DNA from: Calidithermus roseus
GTDB taxonomy: Bacteria > Deinococcota > Deinococci > Deinococcales > Thermaceae
Direction: 5' to 3'
Length of the DNA stretch: 32,596 nucleotides
NCBI RefSeq assembly: GCF_003574095.1
Contig: NZ_QWLA01000039.1
Location: 1-32,596 of the forward strand
The notes under the pieces are model-generated. The model was not told the origin of the DNA. It did no database searches and saw only the letters and a list, made by a program, of their open reading frames with translations. The number at the start of each line of letters is the position of its first letter. The first letter of the stretch is position 1. This document shows, piece after piece, positions 31,764-32,596 of this stretch. The position numbers and the translations under genes are program-made.

Positions 31764-32596
31764 ATGCGATTGCAGCAATTTCTCGCTCGAGCCGGCGTCG
31801 CCAGCCGCCGCAAGGCCGAAGAACTCATCAAGGCCGGGCGCGTGAGCGTCAACGGCCAGGTAGCCATTCTCGGCAGCAGCGTGAGCGAGGGGGACGTGGT
31901 GCGCTTCGACGGCGAGCGGGTGCGGCTGCCGCAGAAAAAGGTGGTCATCGCCCTGCACAAGCCTGCCGGAGTGACCACCACCAGATCAGACCCCCACGCC
32001 CGGCGCACCGTCTACCAGCTCGTGCCCGACGTGCCCGGCCTTCATCCGGTGGGCCGGCTGGACCGGGAGTCGGAGGGCCTGCTCCTGCTCACCAACGACG
32101 GCGACCTCACCCAGCGCCTCACCCACCCGCGCTACGGGGTGCGCAAGGTCTACCGGGCCTGGTGCAGGGGCGGGGAGCTCTCGCAGACGGCCTGCAGGAA
32201 GCTGGTGGAGGGGGTCGAGCTGGACGACGGGCTGGCTCGAGCCATCGAGGCAAGACCCATGAACGGTGGAGTCCGGCTGGTGATGACCGAGGGCAAGAAG
32301 CGTGAGGTGCGGCGCATGCTCAAAGCGGTAGGCTACCCCGTCGAGCGGCTGGTGCGCACCCAGATCGGCCTGCTCGAGCTAGGCGAGCTCAAGCCAGGTG
32401 AGTGGCGCTACCTGGGCCCCGAGGAAATCGCCGCCCTCACCGCCGAGCCTGGATCCCGCCGCCCGCGGTTGGAGGGGCTCGAGGCCGAGACCCCCCGCGA
32501 GACTAAGCCGCGTGAAAAGGCCAGGGGAACTGCCAGGCCCCGCAAGGCGACTGCCCAACCCGCGCAGGCCAAACCCCACCCTCGCCCACCCGAGAG
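31764..32596 (+). CDS. RsuA/RluB-family rRNA pseudouridine synthase (3' end beyond window)
   Basis: The frame is open to the right edge, with 277 residues visible. An S4 RNA-binding domain spans ~1-55 (MRLQQFLARAGVASRRKAEELI, GRVSVNGQV). The catalytic domain starts at IALHKPAGVTTT and holds the catalytic D100 in GRLDRESEGLLLLTNDGDL. EGKKREVRRMLKAVGYPVERLVR is the usual family block. The final ~50 visible residues are a Lys/Arg/Pro/Ala-rich tail, probably disordered and RNA-binding. It should convert a specific uridine of 23S or 16S rRNA. RluB is the likelier assignment, but RsuA, RluE and RluF share these motifs. The start may be 31761 (GTG) or 31764 (ATG). Confidence 0.9.
   Translation, partial: MRLQQFLARAGVASRRKAEELIKAGRVSVNGQVAILGSSVSEGDVVRFDGERVRLPQKKVVIALHKPAGVTTTRSDPHARRTVYQLVPDVPGLHPVGRLDRESEGLLLLTNDGDLTQRLTHPRYGVRKVYRAWCRGGELSQTACRKLVEGVELDDGLARAIEARPMNGGVRLVMTEGKKREVRRMLKAVGYPVERLVRTQIGLLELGELKPGEWRYLGPEEIAALTAEPGSRRPRLEGLEAETPRETKPREKARGTARPRKATAQPAQAKPHPRPPE

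Overview
The window is about 32.6 kb of dense, GC-rich bacterial chromosome with 31 protein genes (two cut by the window ends). I see no tRNA, rRNA, CRISPR array, insertion sequence, phage or plasmid gene. The content points to the Deinococcus-Thermus phylum, most likely a Meiothermus/Calidithermus-type organism. The reasons are a MutL with the endonuclease motif, futalosine-route menaquinone genes, a CPA2 antiporter whose paired aspartates fall at residues 156/157 as in Thermus NapA, many genes that start 5-8 nt after a TANNNT -10 box, and very frequent CTCGAG. ThyA plus DHFR and the base composition make Meiothermus more likely than Thermus. This assignment is inference.

Layout, left to right. 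1-3.6 kb: 3' end of mutL, purU, an HtrA protease and a small unknown gene. 3.5-6.7 kb (minus strand): an orphan LacI-family regulator, then mqnE and mqnA for menaquinone. 6.8-12 kb (plus): a divergent PlsY-like membrane protein, the thyA-folA pair, an ABC-F ATPase and an LCP-family wall-polymer ligase. 12.2-16.7 kb: ftsH, a TPR protein, RNase HI behind a small ModE-like regulator. 16.7-21.8 kb: oligoendopeptidase F, a leishmanolysin-like lipoprotein, a divergent Lrp/alanine dehydrogenase pair and an HTH regulator. 21.9-26.6 kb: an MFS transporter, a DUF72 protein, a LysM-NlpC/P60 wall hydrolase, and a CBS-protein/NapA-type antiporter operon. 26.7-32.6 kb: a crotonase lacking the usual glutamates, a secreted subtilase behind a SARP/STAND/TPR regulator, a YegP-like protein, and the start of an RsuA/RluB pseudouridine synthase.

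Functional links: thyA and folA form a coupled dTMP/tetrahydrofolate cycle, and purU is another one-carbon enzyme. mqnE and mqnA are successive parts of one pathway. Lrp and ald are a classic regulator/target pair. HtrA, FtsH, PepF, the M8-like protease and the subtilase make the region rich in proteolysis.

The most unusual structure is a family of degenerate repeats with a strict 7-bp period. They fill five intergenic spaces (630-720, 5617-5693, 12128-12211, 26587-26649, 27487-27605). A related 42-bp (6 x 7) tandem repeat lies in frame inside the RNase H linker. Five of seven convergent gene pairs are overlapped or separated by at most 22 bp. The two exceptions are exactly the two convergent gaps that hold heptad arrays. 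No gene-free stretch exceeds 170 bp.
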